DNA of 64,000 nt from NCBI GenBank assembly GCA_016721425.1, contig JADKID010000005.1, positions 62,001 through 126,000 of the forward strand, in the 5' to 3' direction. Origin of the DNA: Bryobacterales bacterium. GTDB taxonomy: Bacteria > Acidobacteriota > Terriglobia > Bryobacterales > Bryobacteraceae. The notes under the pieces were generated by a model. That model did not search any database, was not told where the DNA came from, and saw only the letters and a program-made list of their open reading frames with translations. A program made the translations under genes and the position numbers. Each line of letters opens with the position of its first letter. The stretch's first letter is position 1. This document shows, in pieces, positions 18,080 to 28,024 of this stretch.

Positions 18080-18967
18080 ATGAATCGACGCCAGTTCGCC
18101 GCCACCCTCCCCTTCGCCTCCCTCGCCGCGCAGACCCGCGAGAAGCGTCTCATCGTCCACGCCGACGACGCCGGCATGTGCCATTCGGTCAACGTGGCCA
18201 CGTCGGAGGCGATGACAGAAGGGCTGGTCAGCTCGGCCAGCGTCATGATGCCCTGCCCCTGGGTCTCCGAATTTGCCGAGTGGGCCCGCGCCAACCCAAC
18301 CATGGATCTCGGCATCCACCTCACCCTCACCAGCGAGTGGAAGCACTACCGCTGGCGTCCCGTCGCCTCGCCCGACAAGGTGAAAGGCCTGCTGGATCCC
18401 GACGGCTACATCTGGCGCGACGTCCGCTCCGCCGCCACCCACGCCACTCCAGCCGAGGTTGAGATCGAGCTCCGCGCCCAGATCGAGCGCGCCCGCCACT
18501 TCGGGATCAAATTCACCCACCTCGACACCCACATGGGCACCCTCTACGCACGCCCCGATTTCTTCGAGGTCTACACCAAGCTGGCCCGCGAAGCCGGCGT
18601 GCCCTGCATGATGCCCAAGCCCACCCCCGAAGCCGCCGCCGAGCTCAAGGAATACCCCATCACCGCCGACATGCTCAACGCCAAGCAGGCCGCCGGCATG
18701 AAGCTGCTCGATCGCCTCGTCACCGGCGTCCCCGGCAAAGACTACGAGGAGCGCCGCAAGAGCTATCGCGAGCTCCTCGCCACTCTCAAACCCGGCGTCA
18801 CCAAGCTCATCATCCACGTTGCCAAGGACGACGCCGAAATCCGCAGCGTCTCCGGCGCCTGGGGCTACCGCTGGGCCGATTACCAGTTCTGGACCAGCAG
18901 CGAAGCCTCCGATCTGCTCGCGAAAAACGGAATCAAACTGATGACCTACAGGGAGTTTGGCGCATAA
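18080..18967 (+). CDS. Tat-exported YdjC/ChbG-family carbohydrate deacetylase
   Basis: Start chosen at MNRRQFAATLPFASLAAQ (base 18080), because it gives a twin-arginine signal and is preceded by GGTGGGG; upstream in-frame codons are not protein-like. 295 residues. Family metal-site motifs are present: HADDAGMCHSVN (Asp-Asp pair) and HLDTHMGTLY, with GIHLTLTSEW between. YdjC/ChbG enzymes remove acetyl groups from chito- or related oligosaccharides. The stop overlaps the next start (TAATG), so it is co-translated with a sugar epimerase-like gene, fitting degradation of an amino-sugar or glycan outside the cytoplasm. Confidence 0.85.
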   Translation: MNRRQFAATLPFASLAAQTREKRLIVHADDAGMCHSVNVATSEAMTEGLVSSASVMMPCPWVSEFAEWARANPTMDLGIHLTLTSEWKHYRWRPVASPDKVKGLLDPDGYIWRDVRSAATHATPAEVEIELRAQIERARHFGIKFTHLDTHMGTLYARPDFFEVYTKLAREAGVPCMMPKPTPEAAAELKEYPITADMLNAKQAAGMKLLDRLVTGVPGKDYEERRKSYRELLATLKPGVTKLIIHVAKDDAEIRSVSGAWGYRWADYQFWTSSEASDLLAKNGIKLMTYREFGA

Positions 18968-20001
18968 TGTCATCTATGAACCGTCGCGATTTCCTGGCTA
19001 CCGCCATCGCCGCCCCGGCCGTCGCCGCCGCCGTGCCGGCCGGCGTAAAACTGGGTGTCGATCTTTTCAGCCTCCGCTCCCAGGGCTGGACCGCGTTCCA
19101 GCACCTCGACTACTGCTCGAAATTCGGCGCCAAAACCGTCCACTTCTCCGAGATCCGCTTCCTCGGCTCTCTCGACGACGACCACGTGAAGAAGGTGGGC
19201 GCCCGCGCCGCCGAGCTCGGCATTGAAATCGAGATCGGCATGCGCTCCGTCTGCCCCACCTCCACCGCCTTCGATAAAAACGCCGGCACCGCCGAGGAGC
19301 AGCTGACCCGCGTCCTCCGCGCCGCCAAACTCGCCAATTCCAAGCTCGTTCGCGCCTTTCAGGGTACCGCCGCCGATCGCAAAACCCCCGGCGGCATCGA
19401 GGCCCGCATCGAAGACACCATCAAGGTCCTCCGCAACGTCGGCCCCGTCGCCCGCGACATGGGACTCAAGATCGCAATCGAAAATCACGCCGGCGATTTG
19501 CAGGCCCGCGAGCTGAAAATGCTGATCGAGGGCGCGGGCAAAGACGTCGTCGGTGCCTGCTTTGATTCCGGCAATCCCTGCTGGGTCCTCGAAGACCCGC
19601 ACCTTACCCTGGAAACCCTCGCACCCTATATCCTTACCAGCCACATCCGCGATTCCTATATCTGGAACGACGACAACGGCACCCAGGTCAATTGGACCCG
19701 CATGGGCGAGGGCAACGTGGACATCGGCCGCCTGCTCAAGCGCTTCATCGAGCTCTGCCCCGGCAAGTCCATGTCCCTCGAGATCATCGTCATGGGCCCC
19801 CGCGGCTACGCCTGGCGCAAGCCCGAATTCTGGGATCCCTACCGTAACGTGCCGGCCGCCGATTTCGCGCGTTTCCTGAACATCGCCGCCACCGGCAAGG
19901 CCCCCACGCCCCGCCCGCCCGTCGCCAAGGAACAGGCCGCCGCCGTGGAGCGCGCCGATTTCGAGGCCTCCATGGCCTGGACCCAGTCCTTCCTCGCCTG
20001 A
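18967..20001 (+). CDS. Tat-exported sugar phosphate isomerase/epimerase-like TIM barrel
   Basis: 344 residues (a second ATG three codons in gives MNRRDFLATA, a twin-arginine signal). AP-endonuclease-2-like TIM-barrel features: GVKLGVDLFSLRSQG, LKIAIENHAG, VGACFDSGNPCWV, ILTSHIRDSY and MSLEIIVMGPRGY, with the metal-binding Glu/His/Asp positions in place. Such proteins isomerise or epimerise keto-sugars; the substrate is unknown. It overlaps the YdjC-like gene by 1 bp. Confidence 0.83.
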   Translation: MSSMNRRDFLATAIAAPAVAAAVPAGVKLGVDLFSLRSQGWTAFQHLDYCSKFGAKTVHFSEIRFLGSLDDDHVKKVGARAAELGIEIEIGMRSVCPTSTAFDKNAGTAEEQLTRVLRAAKLANSKLVRAFQGTAADRKTPGGIEARIEDTIKVLRNVGPVARDMGLKIAIENHAGDLQARELKMLIEGAGKDVVGACFDSGNPCWVLEDPHLTLETLAPYILTSHIRDSYIWNDDNGTQVNWTRMGEGNVDIGRLLKRFIELCPGKSMSLEIIVMGPRGYAWRKPEFWDPYRNVPAADFARFLNIAATGKAPTPRPPVAKEQAAAVERADFEASMAWTQSFLA

Positions 20002-20077
20002 CACTTTCCGTGGGGCGGGCGCCCTCGCCCGCACGGGTCCCCAACCCCGATGGTGAGACAATGAGAGTGTAACCGCT

Positions 20078-20929
20078 ATGAACGCTCTCAAAACAGCAGT
20101 TCTCCTCGGCGTCCTCAGCGCCATCATGATGCTCGCCAGCCAGGCCATCTTCGGCGGCCGCGGCGGCCTCGGCATTGGCCTCCTCATCGCCGTCGGCATG
20201 AACTTCTTCGCCTACTTCTTCTCCGAGAAGCTGGCCCTCAAGTCCAGCGGCGCCATCCCCGTCAACGAAACGCAAAACTCCGAGATCTTCTACCGCATCG
20301 GCCCCATGACCCGCCGCCTCACGGAGAAAATGGGCCTCCCCATGCCGCGCCTCTGGGTCATCCCCGAAGACGCCCCCAACGCCTTCGCCACCGGCCGCAA
20401 TCCCGCCCACTCCTCCGTCGCCGTCACCGTCGGCCTCCTCCGCCTCATGAACGACACGGAGATCGAGGCCGTCATCGGGCACGAGCTCGGCCACGTCAAA
20501 AATCGCGACATCCTCATCAGCTCCATCGCCGCCACCGTGGCCGCGGCCATCACCTACATGGCCCACATCGCCATGTTCTTCGGCGGCGGCCGCCGCGACG
20601 ACGACGATGCCCCCAACCCCATCGTCATGATCCTCACCATGATCCTCGCCCCCATCGCCGCCGGCATGGTCCAGATGGCCATCTCCCGTACCCGCGAGTT
20701 CGGCGCGGATGCCGCCGCCGCCAAATACACCGGCTCCCCCGCCAACATGATCGCCGCCCTCCGCAAGCTCGAAATGGGAGCCCAGAGGATCCCCATGGAC
20801 GCCTCCCCCGCCATGTCGCACATGTACATCATTAAACCCTTCTCCGGCGCCCAGCTCTCGAAACTTTTCTCCACCCACCCGCCCACCGCCGAACGCATCG
20901 CGCATCTCGAAAGGCTCTCCACCACGTGA
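20078..20929 (+). CDS. htpX: Membrane zinc metalloprotease HtpX
   Basis: 283 residues, family length. The M48 zinc motif is HELGH at 135-139, with the third ligand in REFGAD; four TM segments flank it (1-25, 33-50, 150-170, 180-200). NAFATGRNPAHSSVAVTVGLL is the family substrate-groove segment. HtpX degrades misfolded inner-membrane proteins. Its stop overlaps the GTG of the next gene (GTGA), so the two are coupled. An A/T-rich spot ahead (20040-20070) could be the promoter. Confidence 0.94.
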   Translation: MNALKTAVLLGVLSAIMMLASQAIFGGRGGLGIGLLIAVGMNFFAYFFSEKLALKSSGAIPVNETQNSEIFYRIGPMTRRLTEKMGLPMPRLWVIPEDAPNAFATGRNPAHSSVAVTVGLLRLMNDTEIEAVIGHELGHVKNRDILISSIAATVAAAITYMAHIAMFFGGGRRDDDDAPNPIVMILTMILAPIAAGMVQMAISRTREFGADAAAAKYTGSPANMIAALRKLEMGAQRIPMDASPAMSHMYIIKPFSGAQLSKLFSTHPPTAERIAHLERLSTT

Positions 20930-22086
20930 ATTCTGTCAAGGTCAGCCGCAAGGCCGAGCTCCGGGTCGAGTCCGGTCACCCCTGGATCTACTCAAGCGAT
21001 GTCACGGACCGCGCCAAGGCCCAGCCAGGAGAAGCCGTCCGCGTCCTCAACCAGCGCGGCCAGTGCCTCGGCGTCGCCCACTACAGCGCCGCCTCCCAGA
21101 TCACCCTCCGCCTCCTCACCCACAAGGACGAGCCCCTCGATCGCGCCTTCTACCTCAACCGCCTCCGCACCGCCCTCGAGTTCCGCCAGCGCGCCGTCAC
21201 CAACACCGATTCCTACCGCCTCGTCCACGCCGAGGGCGACCTCCTCCCCGGCCTCATGGTCGATCGCTACGGCGATTACCTCGTCCTCCAGCTCCTCGAT
21301 CAGGGCATGGATGCCGCCAGCGCCACCCTCACCGATTGCCTCCAGGAGCTCCTCCAGCCCAAGGGCATCCTCGCCCGCAACGACGTCTTCGTCCGCAAGC
21401 TCGAAGACCTCAGCCAGGAGCCCGAAGTCCTCGCCGGCGAGATCCCGGAACGCGTCCTCGTCCACATGAACGGCCTCCAGATGGAGGCCGATCTCCGCCA
21501 CGGCCAGAAGACCGGCGTCTATCTCGATCAACGCGAAAACTACGTCGCCGCCGCCCGCTGGGCCCACGGCCGCGCCCTCGATTGCTTCACCTCCTCCGGC
21601 GGCTTCGCCCTTCATATGGCACCCAAGTGTGAGTCCGTCGAGGGCGTCGACTCCGGTCCCGAGGTCCTCAAGACCGCCGAAATCAACCGCGCCGCCAACG
21701 GCCTCGCCAACGTCTCCTTCCGCGAGGCCAACGCCTTCGATTACCTCAGCGGCCTCGCACAGGCCCGCCGCGCCTTCGAAACCGTCGTGCTGGACCCGCC
21801 CGCCTTCGCCAAGTCCAGGGCCAACCTCGACGCCGCACTTCGCGGCTACAAAGAGATCAACTTCAAAGCCCTCAAGCTCCTCTCCCGCCGCGGCATTCTC
21901 GTCACCTGCTCCTGCTCCCACCACGTCGGCGAAAACGACCTCATGGAAGTGGTGGCCCAGGCCGCCCTCGACGCCGGCCGCACCCTCCGCATCCTCGAGC
22001 GCCGCACCCAGGCCCAGGACCACCCCATCCTCCTCACCGTGCCGGAAACACTGTATTTGAAGCTCTTCATCTGCGAAGTGATTTAG
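20926..22086 (+). CDS. RlmI/RlmK-type rRNA (cytosine) methyltransferase
   Basis: 386 residues from GTG. An N-terminal PUA domain (VESGHPWIYSSDVTD, AVRVLNQRGQCLGVAHYS), an EEHD-like middle domain (HAEGDLLPGLMVDRYGDYLVLQ) and a Rossmann methyltransferase domain (DCFTSSGGFALHMA, VVLDPPAFAKS with the DPP motif, VTCSCSHHV). This order is that of the YccW/RlmI group, which makes 5-methylcytosine in 23S rRNA. The target base cannot be fixed from sequence. Coupled to htpX. Confidence 0.88.
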   Translation: MNSVKVSRKAELRVESGHPWIYSSDVTDRAKAQPGEAVRVLNQRGQCLGVAHYSAASQITLRLLTHKDEPLDRAFYLNRLRTALEFRQRAVTNTDSYRLVHAEGDLLPGLMVDRYGDYLVLQLLDQGMDAASATLTDCLQELLQPKGILARNDVFVRKLEDLSQEPEVLAGEIPERVLVHMNGLQMEADLRHGQKTGVYLDQRENYVAAARWAHGRALDCFTSSGGFALHMAPKCESVEGVDSGPEVLKTAEINRAANGLANVSFREANAFDYLSGLAQARRAFETVVLDPPAFAKSRANLDAALRGYKEINFKALKLLSRRGILVTCSCSHHVGENDLMEVVAQAALDAGRTLRILERRTQAQDHPILLTVPETLYLKLFICEVI

Positions 22087-22191
22087 CGTTTTCGCTTGCC
22101 CGGCGCGTATGGGTGTGATATCAATGTAGGCAGATTGAGAGCACCGTGGGCGTTTATCCCCAAAGCCCCGGTGCCATGCAGGAGAACCACT

Positions 22192-22503
22192 GTGGAATCC
22201 CCCAACCGCCGGCTGATCCGTCCACCCCTGGCTGATTCAAAAGACAGGCCGGCCAGCGCTTCCCGCACCGCCGCTATTCAGAAAAAGCAAGCTCCGCCGG
22301 AAACCACCAACGCCGAGAACTTTTACTACGTCAAGCAGATGCAGACCAAGACGCCCATCGTCGTCATCCTGCAGGACGGCGAGGAACTTCATGGCGTCAT
22401 CGAATGGTATGACAAGCTCTGCTTGAAATTGACCCGCACTGAAGGTCCGAATCTGCTCGTCTTCAAGTCGTATATCAAATACATTTACAAGCAGGAAGAC
22501 TAA
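22192..22503 (+). CDS. hfq: Divergent Hfq-like RNA chaperone
   Basis: Start set at GTG 22192, because AGGAGA sits 7 bp upstream; 103 residues. After a basic, disordered N-terminal tail of about 40 residues comes an Sm fold: ENFYYVKQMQ helix, Sm1 PIVVILQDGEELHGVIEWYDKLCLKL and Sm2 LLVFKSYIKYIYK. Hfq binds small RNAs and A-rich tracts as a hexamer. Two departures stand out: the N-terminal extension, and the Sm2 core FKSYI where most Hfq proteins have YKHAI, losing the His of the proximal U-binding site. The VWA gene follows after 16 bp. Confidence 0.85.
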   Translation: MESPNRRLIRPPLADSKDRPASASRTAAIQKKQAPPETTNAENFYYVKQMQTKTPIVVILQDGEELHGVIEWYDKLCLKLTRTEGPNLLVFKSYIKYIYKQED

Positions 22504-22519
22504 CGCCCCGGCCCTAAAC

Positions 22520-24262
22520 ATGATCTCCCGTCTGGCGGTCCTGCCGGCTCTGACCTTCGTGCTGGCCGGTCCGCTTGCTGCACAGGAACCAGCCGTCAGC
22601 GATCCCATCATCCGCGCCACCACCCGCCTCGTGACGGTCAGTGTCGTCGTGCGCGATCGCGACGGTAAACCAGTCTCCGGCCTGAAAGCCGAAGACTTCT
22701 CGCTGACCGACGAAGGGAAACGTCAGCAGGTGCAGCTCTGGGATCAGCAGGCGGCCGCGCCCCAACTGCCATCCGCCCGCATGGGCCTTCCTGCGGAGTT
22801 GCCTCCGGACATCCATACCAACTTCCAGGGCGCCGCCCTTCCGCGCAATGCGGCCGTCATCCTGCTCGATGGATTGAATACGCCCATCGTCGACCAGCGC
22901 TACACGCGTCTCCAGATCCTGAAATTCCTCGAACGGCTCCATCCGGACGACCAAATCGGAATCTACATCCTCGGCCGCAAGCTCCAGGTCCTGCACGACT
23001 TCACGGGCGATATGCGCTCGCTGCTCAAACAGCTCGGGAAGTACCAGGGCGAAATCGACGCCAATCCCGCTACCGTCACCGACGTCACCATCCTCATGAA
23101 CGACGCCAAGCTGGAGGCCGCCATGCGCGATCCAGGGGTTTGGGCGTCCATCGAGACCCAGATCGTGGCCGATCAGAACATCGCGCTGGCGAAGTTGGAG
23201 GATCGCGTGCTTCGCACCATCGGCGCCTTGGAAGCAATCGCACACCATCTCGCTTCGGTCCCCGGTCGCAAGAGCCTGCTCTGGGTGTCGGCTGCGTTCC
23301 CCACTGTGGTCGCCACCGACATCCGCACCGGCACCGGGTCCCCTGCCACTTTTGGTGAGGAAGCCACCCGCGCGGTCCGCGCCCTCGCCAATGCCGGCGT
23401 GTCCATCTACCCCATCGACGCCCGCGGCGTAATGGTGGATCCAGGCTACAAGGCCAGCCTCTCCAGCAATGAACGCAACATGGCCCGCTTCCTCAACGCA
23501 ACTCGCAGTCGCGGACGGCAGACTCAAAACAGATTTCCGCTTTCGAGTCCGGATCCCATGGTTTACGCGAACCGTGACGAAACCAAGTCCCACCACGACA
23601 TCATGCAGGAACTCGCCCAGCGCACCGGCGGCCGTGCGTTCGTCAACGCCAACGATACCGGCAAGGCCCTTCGCGAGGCTCTGGACGACGGCGCGGGCGC
23701 CTACACACTCGGCTACTATCCGTCCCAGGCCGATGAGTCCGGCAAGTTCCATCGAATCCAGGTGAAGCTCAACTGCGCCGGATGCTCGGCGCGCCACCGG
23801 GAAGGATATTTCGCCGCGGCGGCGCGTCCCGAAGCCGCGGGCAGGCAGCACGAAACCATGATGGACGTACTCTCGGCGCCGCTGCAGGCGGCCGACGTCC
23901 CCATGGCCGTACAAGCCGTCATTCTGCCGGATCAGGCACCCAAGCTGCGCGTCACCATCAGGCTGGATGCCGCCGCCATCCTGCTGCGTGAATCGCGCGG
24001 ACGCTTCCTCGGTCGCGTCGATATCGTAGCCCTGTTCCTCGACGCCGCCGGAGCCAGTAAAGGCGGAGCCGAGGAATCCGTTTCGCTCGACCTCACCGCC
24101 GCTCAGCGCAATGACGCTCTGCGGCAAGGCTTCAACTATCGGCAGACTTTGCCAATGCCCGAAGGCGCTCACACCATGGTGCTGGCCGCTCGCGATGCCG
24201 CCACCGGACGCATGGGCACTGTCCGCCTGGATCTCTCCAAGCTCGAAACCGCGCTGCCGTAG
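22520..24262 (+). CDS. Secreted VWA-domain protein, Acidobacteria-type
   Basis: 580 residues with signal peptide (MISRLAVLPALTFVLAGPLAAQ). Residues 30-75 hold the conserved entry block ATTRLVTVSVVVRDRDGKPVSGL, typical of the VWFA-related acidobacterial family, then a VWA domain (AVILLDGLNTPIVDQR onward). The MIDAS position is DGLNT, not DxSxS, so metal binding is doubtful. The second half includes GAYTLGYYPSQADESGKFH, another family block. It ends 9 bp from the convergent VWA/TPR gene. Role unknown; probably periplasmic adhesion or scaffolding. Confidence 0.85.
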   Translation: MISRLAVLPALTFVLAGPLAAQEPAVSDPIIRATTRLVTVSVVVRDRDGKPVSGLKAEDFSLTDEGKRQQVQLWDQQAAAPQLPSARMGLPAELPPDIHTNFQGAALPRNAAVILLDGLNTPIVDQRYTRLQILKFLERLHPDDQIGIYILGRKLQVLHDFTGDMRSLLKQLGKYQGEIDANPATVTDVTILMNDAKLEAAMRDPGVWASIETQIVADQNIALAKLEDRVLRTIGALEAIAHHLASVPGRKSLLWVSAAFPTVVATDIRTGTGSPATFGEEATRAVRALANAGVSIYPIDARGVMVDPGYKASLSSNERNMARFLNATRSRGRQTQNRFPLSSPDPMVYANRDETKSHHDIMQELAQRTGGRAFVNANDTGKALREALDDGAGAYTLGYYPSQADESGKFHRIQVKLNCAGCSARHREGYFAAAARPEAAGRQHETMMDVLSAPLQAADVPMAVQAVILPDQAPKLRVTIRLDAAAILLRESRGRFLGRVDIVALFLDAAGASKGGAEESVSLDLTAAQRNDALRQGFNYRQTLPMPEGAHTMVLAARDAATGRMGTVRLDLSKLETALP

Positions 24263-24271
24263 AGACCCGCC

Positions 24272-27200
24272 TCACTCCAGGAAATAGCCCTGGCGTCCCC
24301 GAATCTTGTAGCCCTTCTGCGAGCGAGTTTGCACCTCAATTCGCCGCCATGCCGCACCACCATCACCCGATGGCCGGAACGCCAGCAGGTAGCCGTGCTG
24401 CAAATCCGCCGAGATCCGTTCAAACACCTCGCGGATCTCGTTGGGCTTCTGAATCCGGAATGGCAGCGCGCCGGTGGCGTTTGAGATCTCCGCCAGCTCT
24501 TTCAGCATATGCGGGATCAGAAACGCCGCCCCCTGCGCCACCGTGTATACTGGCACCCCCGCGCCCTTCAACCGCCGCACCGCCATCGCACCCGTGATGG
24601 CGCTGCTGTTGTCGTCCCCATCGGTGAACAGCACAATCACCTTTCGCCCGCTGCGCCCCGCAAAATCACTGCTCACCCGCACCAGCGCGTCGTACAGCGC
24701 CGTGTCCCCTGCCACGTTCGCCCGCACCACCGCGCGCCGCGCCGCAGCATGGTCCTGCGTGAAGGTCTGCAACTGCGCCACCGTGCTGTTGAAGGAGTAC
24801 ACCGCCACCATGTCGCGCGGCTGCAACTCGCCAATCAGCTTCAGAGCCGCGTCCTTCAGCGCCGGAAACGCCGCGTGCATACTCAGCGTGGAATCCAGCA
24901 CCAGCGCCACCGAGATGCCCCCCGCGTTCGTGTCAAAGGCCGCCAGCGTCTGTGCCACCCCCTCATCGCGAATCGAAAACTCCGGCCGTGGCAGGTCATC
25001 GATGTAGCGCCCCCGCCCGTCCGTCACCACCGCGTGGACTTCCACCAGCCGGGCATCGGCGCGGAACACCGCCTCCGCCGGCACGGCTGCCTCCGCCGCC
25101 CCACCACCCACGTTCGCGCCGCCCTTGCTCACCACCGCCGTAGCCGCGCTCTCCGTCGGCGGCCCCAGCGCCAACCGGCCCGCCAGCGCCCCAAACCCCG
25201 CGAATCCGCCGGCGAAGTAGCTCCCCGGCTCCTTGCTCGTTCGCACCATCGACGCAGCCGCAAACACCCCCGTCTTCGGCGCGAACCGGTGCTTGCTCAA
25301 CAACGCCCCATCCAGCGATACCAGGAGCGCGTCCGGGTTCAGCCAGTACGCGTACACCAAACCCGCCAACGCGGCCAGCCCTTTGCTGCCGCCGCCAGAC
25401 GCCAGCGCCGCCTCCAGGCTCGGCGCCCGCTGCAACGCCAGCACCTGCTCCAGCCGCGCGCGCCGCACCCCGTCCAGCTTGAGCAGCCGCGTCCGCACCG
25501 CCTCGTCCAACCCGGCCGCCCCGCCCACAATCTCGCTCAAAATCCGCACCGCGTTCCCATCCGGCTTCGCCATCCACTCGCACACCTGCCGGAATGCCCG
25601 CGCCCCTGCTGCCGCATCCAGCCCGCCCGCCTTCGAGCCCAACGCAATCAGAGCCACCAGCGAATGCCACTCGCCCATCACCGTGTTGCGCTGCGTCGGA
25701 GCCAGCCCCCGTGCCACGCCCTCAAACTGAGCCAGCGCCCGCAGCTCCGCCGCGCCCAGCCCCGGCAACGCCCCAAAGAGCTCCGTTAAGTGCCGCCACT
25801 CCTCCCCGTGCTGGATCAACAACGCCGCCGCGTCCACCTCCAATGGCGCCCCGCGCTCGTCCTCAATCCGCGCCAGCCGCACCGCATCCGCCAGCATCGC
25901 AGCCGATTTCACCGCCGCATCCCGCTCCGGCCAGCGCAGCCGCCCGGCCCCGTCCAATGGCGCCGCCTTCATCACCGCCAGCAGAGCATCTCCGCTGGGC
26001 CCCTTTTCCCCGCCGGCGCCCCAGTACCATTGATAGAGCTTCGCCGCCAGCGCCGTGCTGCTCAACAAATACGCCTGCCGCCGCTCATCGCACAGCGACA
26101 CCGCATGGTAAAACGCCAGCACCTTCCCCCCGTCCTGCTCCAGCAGCGCACGGAAAAACGCCGCCGGCCTCGCCGGCTTCACGTGCAGAAAGTTCTCCCA
26201 CACAGCCGCCGCCCCCGGGCCGCCCGGCATCGACACCGCTCCGTCCTTCATCACGAAGGCCGTCGAGTACCGCACCAGTTGCAGCGCGTGCCGGTCCACC
26301 AACCCGCGCAGCCCCGCGCCCGCCACCAGTTCCGCCGCCACCTCCGGCCCCACCAGGCTCAGCCCCGCGTACACCCGCGCCAGCCGGATGTCCCGTACAA
26401 ATGCCTCCGCCAGCCCGCCCGGCAGCGTCTGCGCACCGCTGAAGATGTCGTTCCATGCATCGCCGCCCACCAGCCGCGCCGCTTCCGCCCGCAACTCCAC
26501 CGTGTACGTTCCCCCGCTTTGCAGCGCGTCCTGCATCGCTATCTCGTCAATCCCCAGCGCCGCCGCCACCTGCTGCCGGAACTCGCCCGCCGCGCGCTCC
26601 TCAATTTCCACCACCACGCCCCGCGGCGTCTCCACCACCTTCCATCCAATCAGCCCCAGCGCCTTCTCCGTCATCGCCCGCGATTGCTTCGTAGCCAGCG
26701 AAAGCGTCAGCGTGCCGCGGTCGTCCCGCATCCCCGCCATGCGCGCCAACTCGCCCACCGAGGCGAAGTACGCCTCCAGGATCGACGTGTACGCATGCAA
26801 CTCAATGCCCGCGTCCGGCGCGGCGTCCGCCCCCGGCGTCGTGTGCCGGATCAATCGCCGGCAATACTCGCCAAAGAAATCGCGATAGTCAGACTCCGCC
26901 TGAAAGTGCGCCGCCCGCCTCAACGCCGCCATCCCCCCCGGTATCGTCACCTCACCCACCGACAGCACATTCAAATCCGGGACCCCCACCAGCGGCGCGT
27001 CCTGCCCAATCCTGCCGATGTGCGCCCGCACCGACCCCGCATCGGCAGCCTTCGGCTCCAGCGCCAGATACGCCCCCATGTGCTCCGCCGCCGCCGCATA
27101 CTCCTTCTTCGCTTCCAACACCAGCCCCAATACATACTCCGCCCGCGGCAGACGGTGCTTCGGATCCAGTTGCAGCGCCATCCGCGCGCTCGCCTCCGCC

Positions 27201-28009
27201 CGCTCATACTCGCGCAGTCCATAGGCGGCCGAGGCGTCATACAGATACGCCTCCGGATACCGCCGCTTCGTGTCCACCGCGATCAGCGCCTGCGTCGCCG
27301 CCGCTGCCTCCGCCCATGCCTGCCGCTTCAGTTCGCACCGCGCCAAAGAAACGTAGGGCGGCAGTGGCTTCGGGTTCAACTCAATCGCCTTCCGGAACGC
27401 GGCGCCCGCCTCCTCCAGCTTGTCCTGGCTCTGGCACACCACGCCCAGCGCATTCCACGCCCCGTCAAACTTTGGAACCGTCTGCACCGCAGTGCGCAGA
27501 TGCTGCTCCGCCTGTGCCCAGTTGCCAGCCTGGATCGCCTTCGCCGCCAGGCCCCACGCCTTGCCAATCGAGCGCGGCACGTCAATCCCAACATCCAGCA
27601 GCGACACCGATTCCGCCCCTCGTTTGTACAGCAGAATCGTGGGCAGGCTCTTGTCCACACCAAACCAGCGCTGCTCCAGCTCCACGGTGCTCGATTGATA
27701 ACCCGGCAGCGAAGCACGCAGCACACAACTGAACTCACCCGTCACGCCCGCCGCGCGCCAGGCCGAGCCCATCGACGCCGCGTCGAACCCCTTCAGGATG
27801 TAGTTGCCGTTCTTATCCGTCCGCCCTTCCCACGTCGCCCGCCCCGTCGCACAATACCTCTCAATCGCCGCCGGCTTCGGAATCGGCGAACCATCCGCCA
27901 TCGTCACTTTGCCCGTCAAAACATAGTCAGACTGCCGTGCTGTCTGCCCGGACACTGCCTCGCCCGCCAGCAACACGGCAACCGCACATCGGATCACTTT
28001 CCCATTCAC
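24272..28009 (-). CDS. Large secreted TPR and VWA-domain protein
   Basis: 1245 residues. Signal peptide (ends VSGQ), carboxypeptidase-regulatory-like beta domain (YVLTGKVTMADGSPIPKP), TPR repeats at about 160-320 (WNALGVVCQSQDKLEEAGAAFRKAIELNPKPLPPY), a long helical middle part with no recognised family, and a C-terminal VWA domain after residue 1000 (FRADARLVEVHAVVTDGRGRYI, LVLDSTLSMHAAF with MIDAS DSTLS, VLFTDGDDNS). The closing HGYLLAFRPSGD is the acidobacterial VWA tail. The unusual length and the middle block suggest a large periplasmic scaffold. Convergent with the other VWA gene. Confidence 0.85.
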   Translation of the reverse strand: MNGKVIRCAVAVLLAGEAVSGQTARQSDYVLTGKVTMADGSPIPKPAAIERYCATGRATWEGRTDKNGNYILKGFDAASMGSAWRAAGVTGEFSCVLRASLPGYQSSTVELEQRWFGVDKSLPTILLYKRGAESVSLLDVGIDVPRSIGKAWGLAAKAIQAGNWAQAEQHLRTAVQTVPKFDGAWNALGVVCQSQDKLEEAGAAFRKAIELNPKPLPPYVSLARCELKRQAWAEAAAATQALIAVDTKRRYPEAYLYDASAAYGLREYERAEASARMALQLDPKHRLPRAEYVLGLVLEAKKEYAAAAEHMGAYLALEPKAADAGSVRAHIGRIGQDAPLVGVPDLNVLSVGEVTIPGGMAALRRAAHFQAESDYRDFFGEYCRRLIRHTTPGADAAPDAGIELHAYTSILEAYFASVGELARMAGMRDDRGTLTLSLATKQSRAMTEKALGLIGWKVVETPRGVVVEIEERAAGEFRQQVAAALGIDEIAMQDALQSGGTYTVELRAEAARLVGGDAWNDIFSGAQTLPGGLAEAFVRDIRLARVYAGLSLVGPEVAAELVAGAGLRGLVDRHALQLVRYSTAFVMKDGAVSMPGGPGAAAVWENFLHVKPARPAAFFRALLEQDGGKVLAFYHAVSLCDERRQAYLLSSTALAAKLYQWYWGAGGEKGPSGDALLAVMKAAPLDGAGRLRWPERDAAVKSAAMLADAVRLARIEDERGAPLEVDAAALLIQHGEEWRHLTELFGALPGLGAAELRALAQFEGVARGLAPTQRNTVMGEWHSLVALIALGSKAGGLDAAAGARAFRQVCEWMAKPDGNAVRILSEIVGGAAGLDEAVRTRLLKLDGVRRARLEQVLALQRAPSLEAALASGGGSKGLAALAGLVYAYWLNPDALLVSLDGALLSKHRFAPKTGVFAAASMVRTSKEPGSYFAGGFAGFGALAGRLALGPPTESAATAVVSKGGANVGGGAAEAAVPAEAVFRADARLVEVHAVVTDGRGRYIDDLPRPEFSIRDEGVAQTLAAFDTNAGGISVALVLDSTLSMHAAFPALKDAALKLIGELQPRDMVAVYSFNSTVAQLQTFTQDHAAARRAVVRANVAGDTALYDALVRVSSDFAGRSGRKVIVLFTDGDDNSSAITGAMAVRRLKGAGVPVYTVAQGAAFLIPHMLKELAEISNATGALPFRIQKPNEIREVFERISADLQHGYLLAFRPSGDGGAAWRRIEVQTRSQKGYKIRGRQGYFLE

Positions 28010-28024
28010 TCGCCGCGTCTCCCC

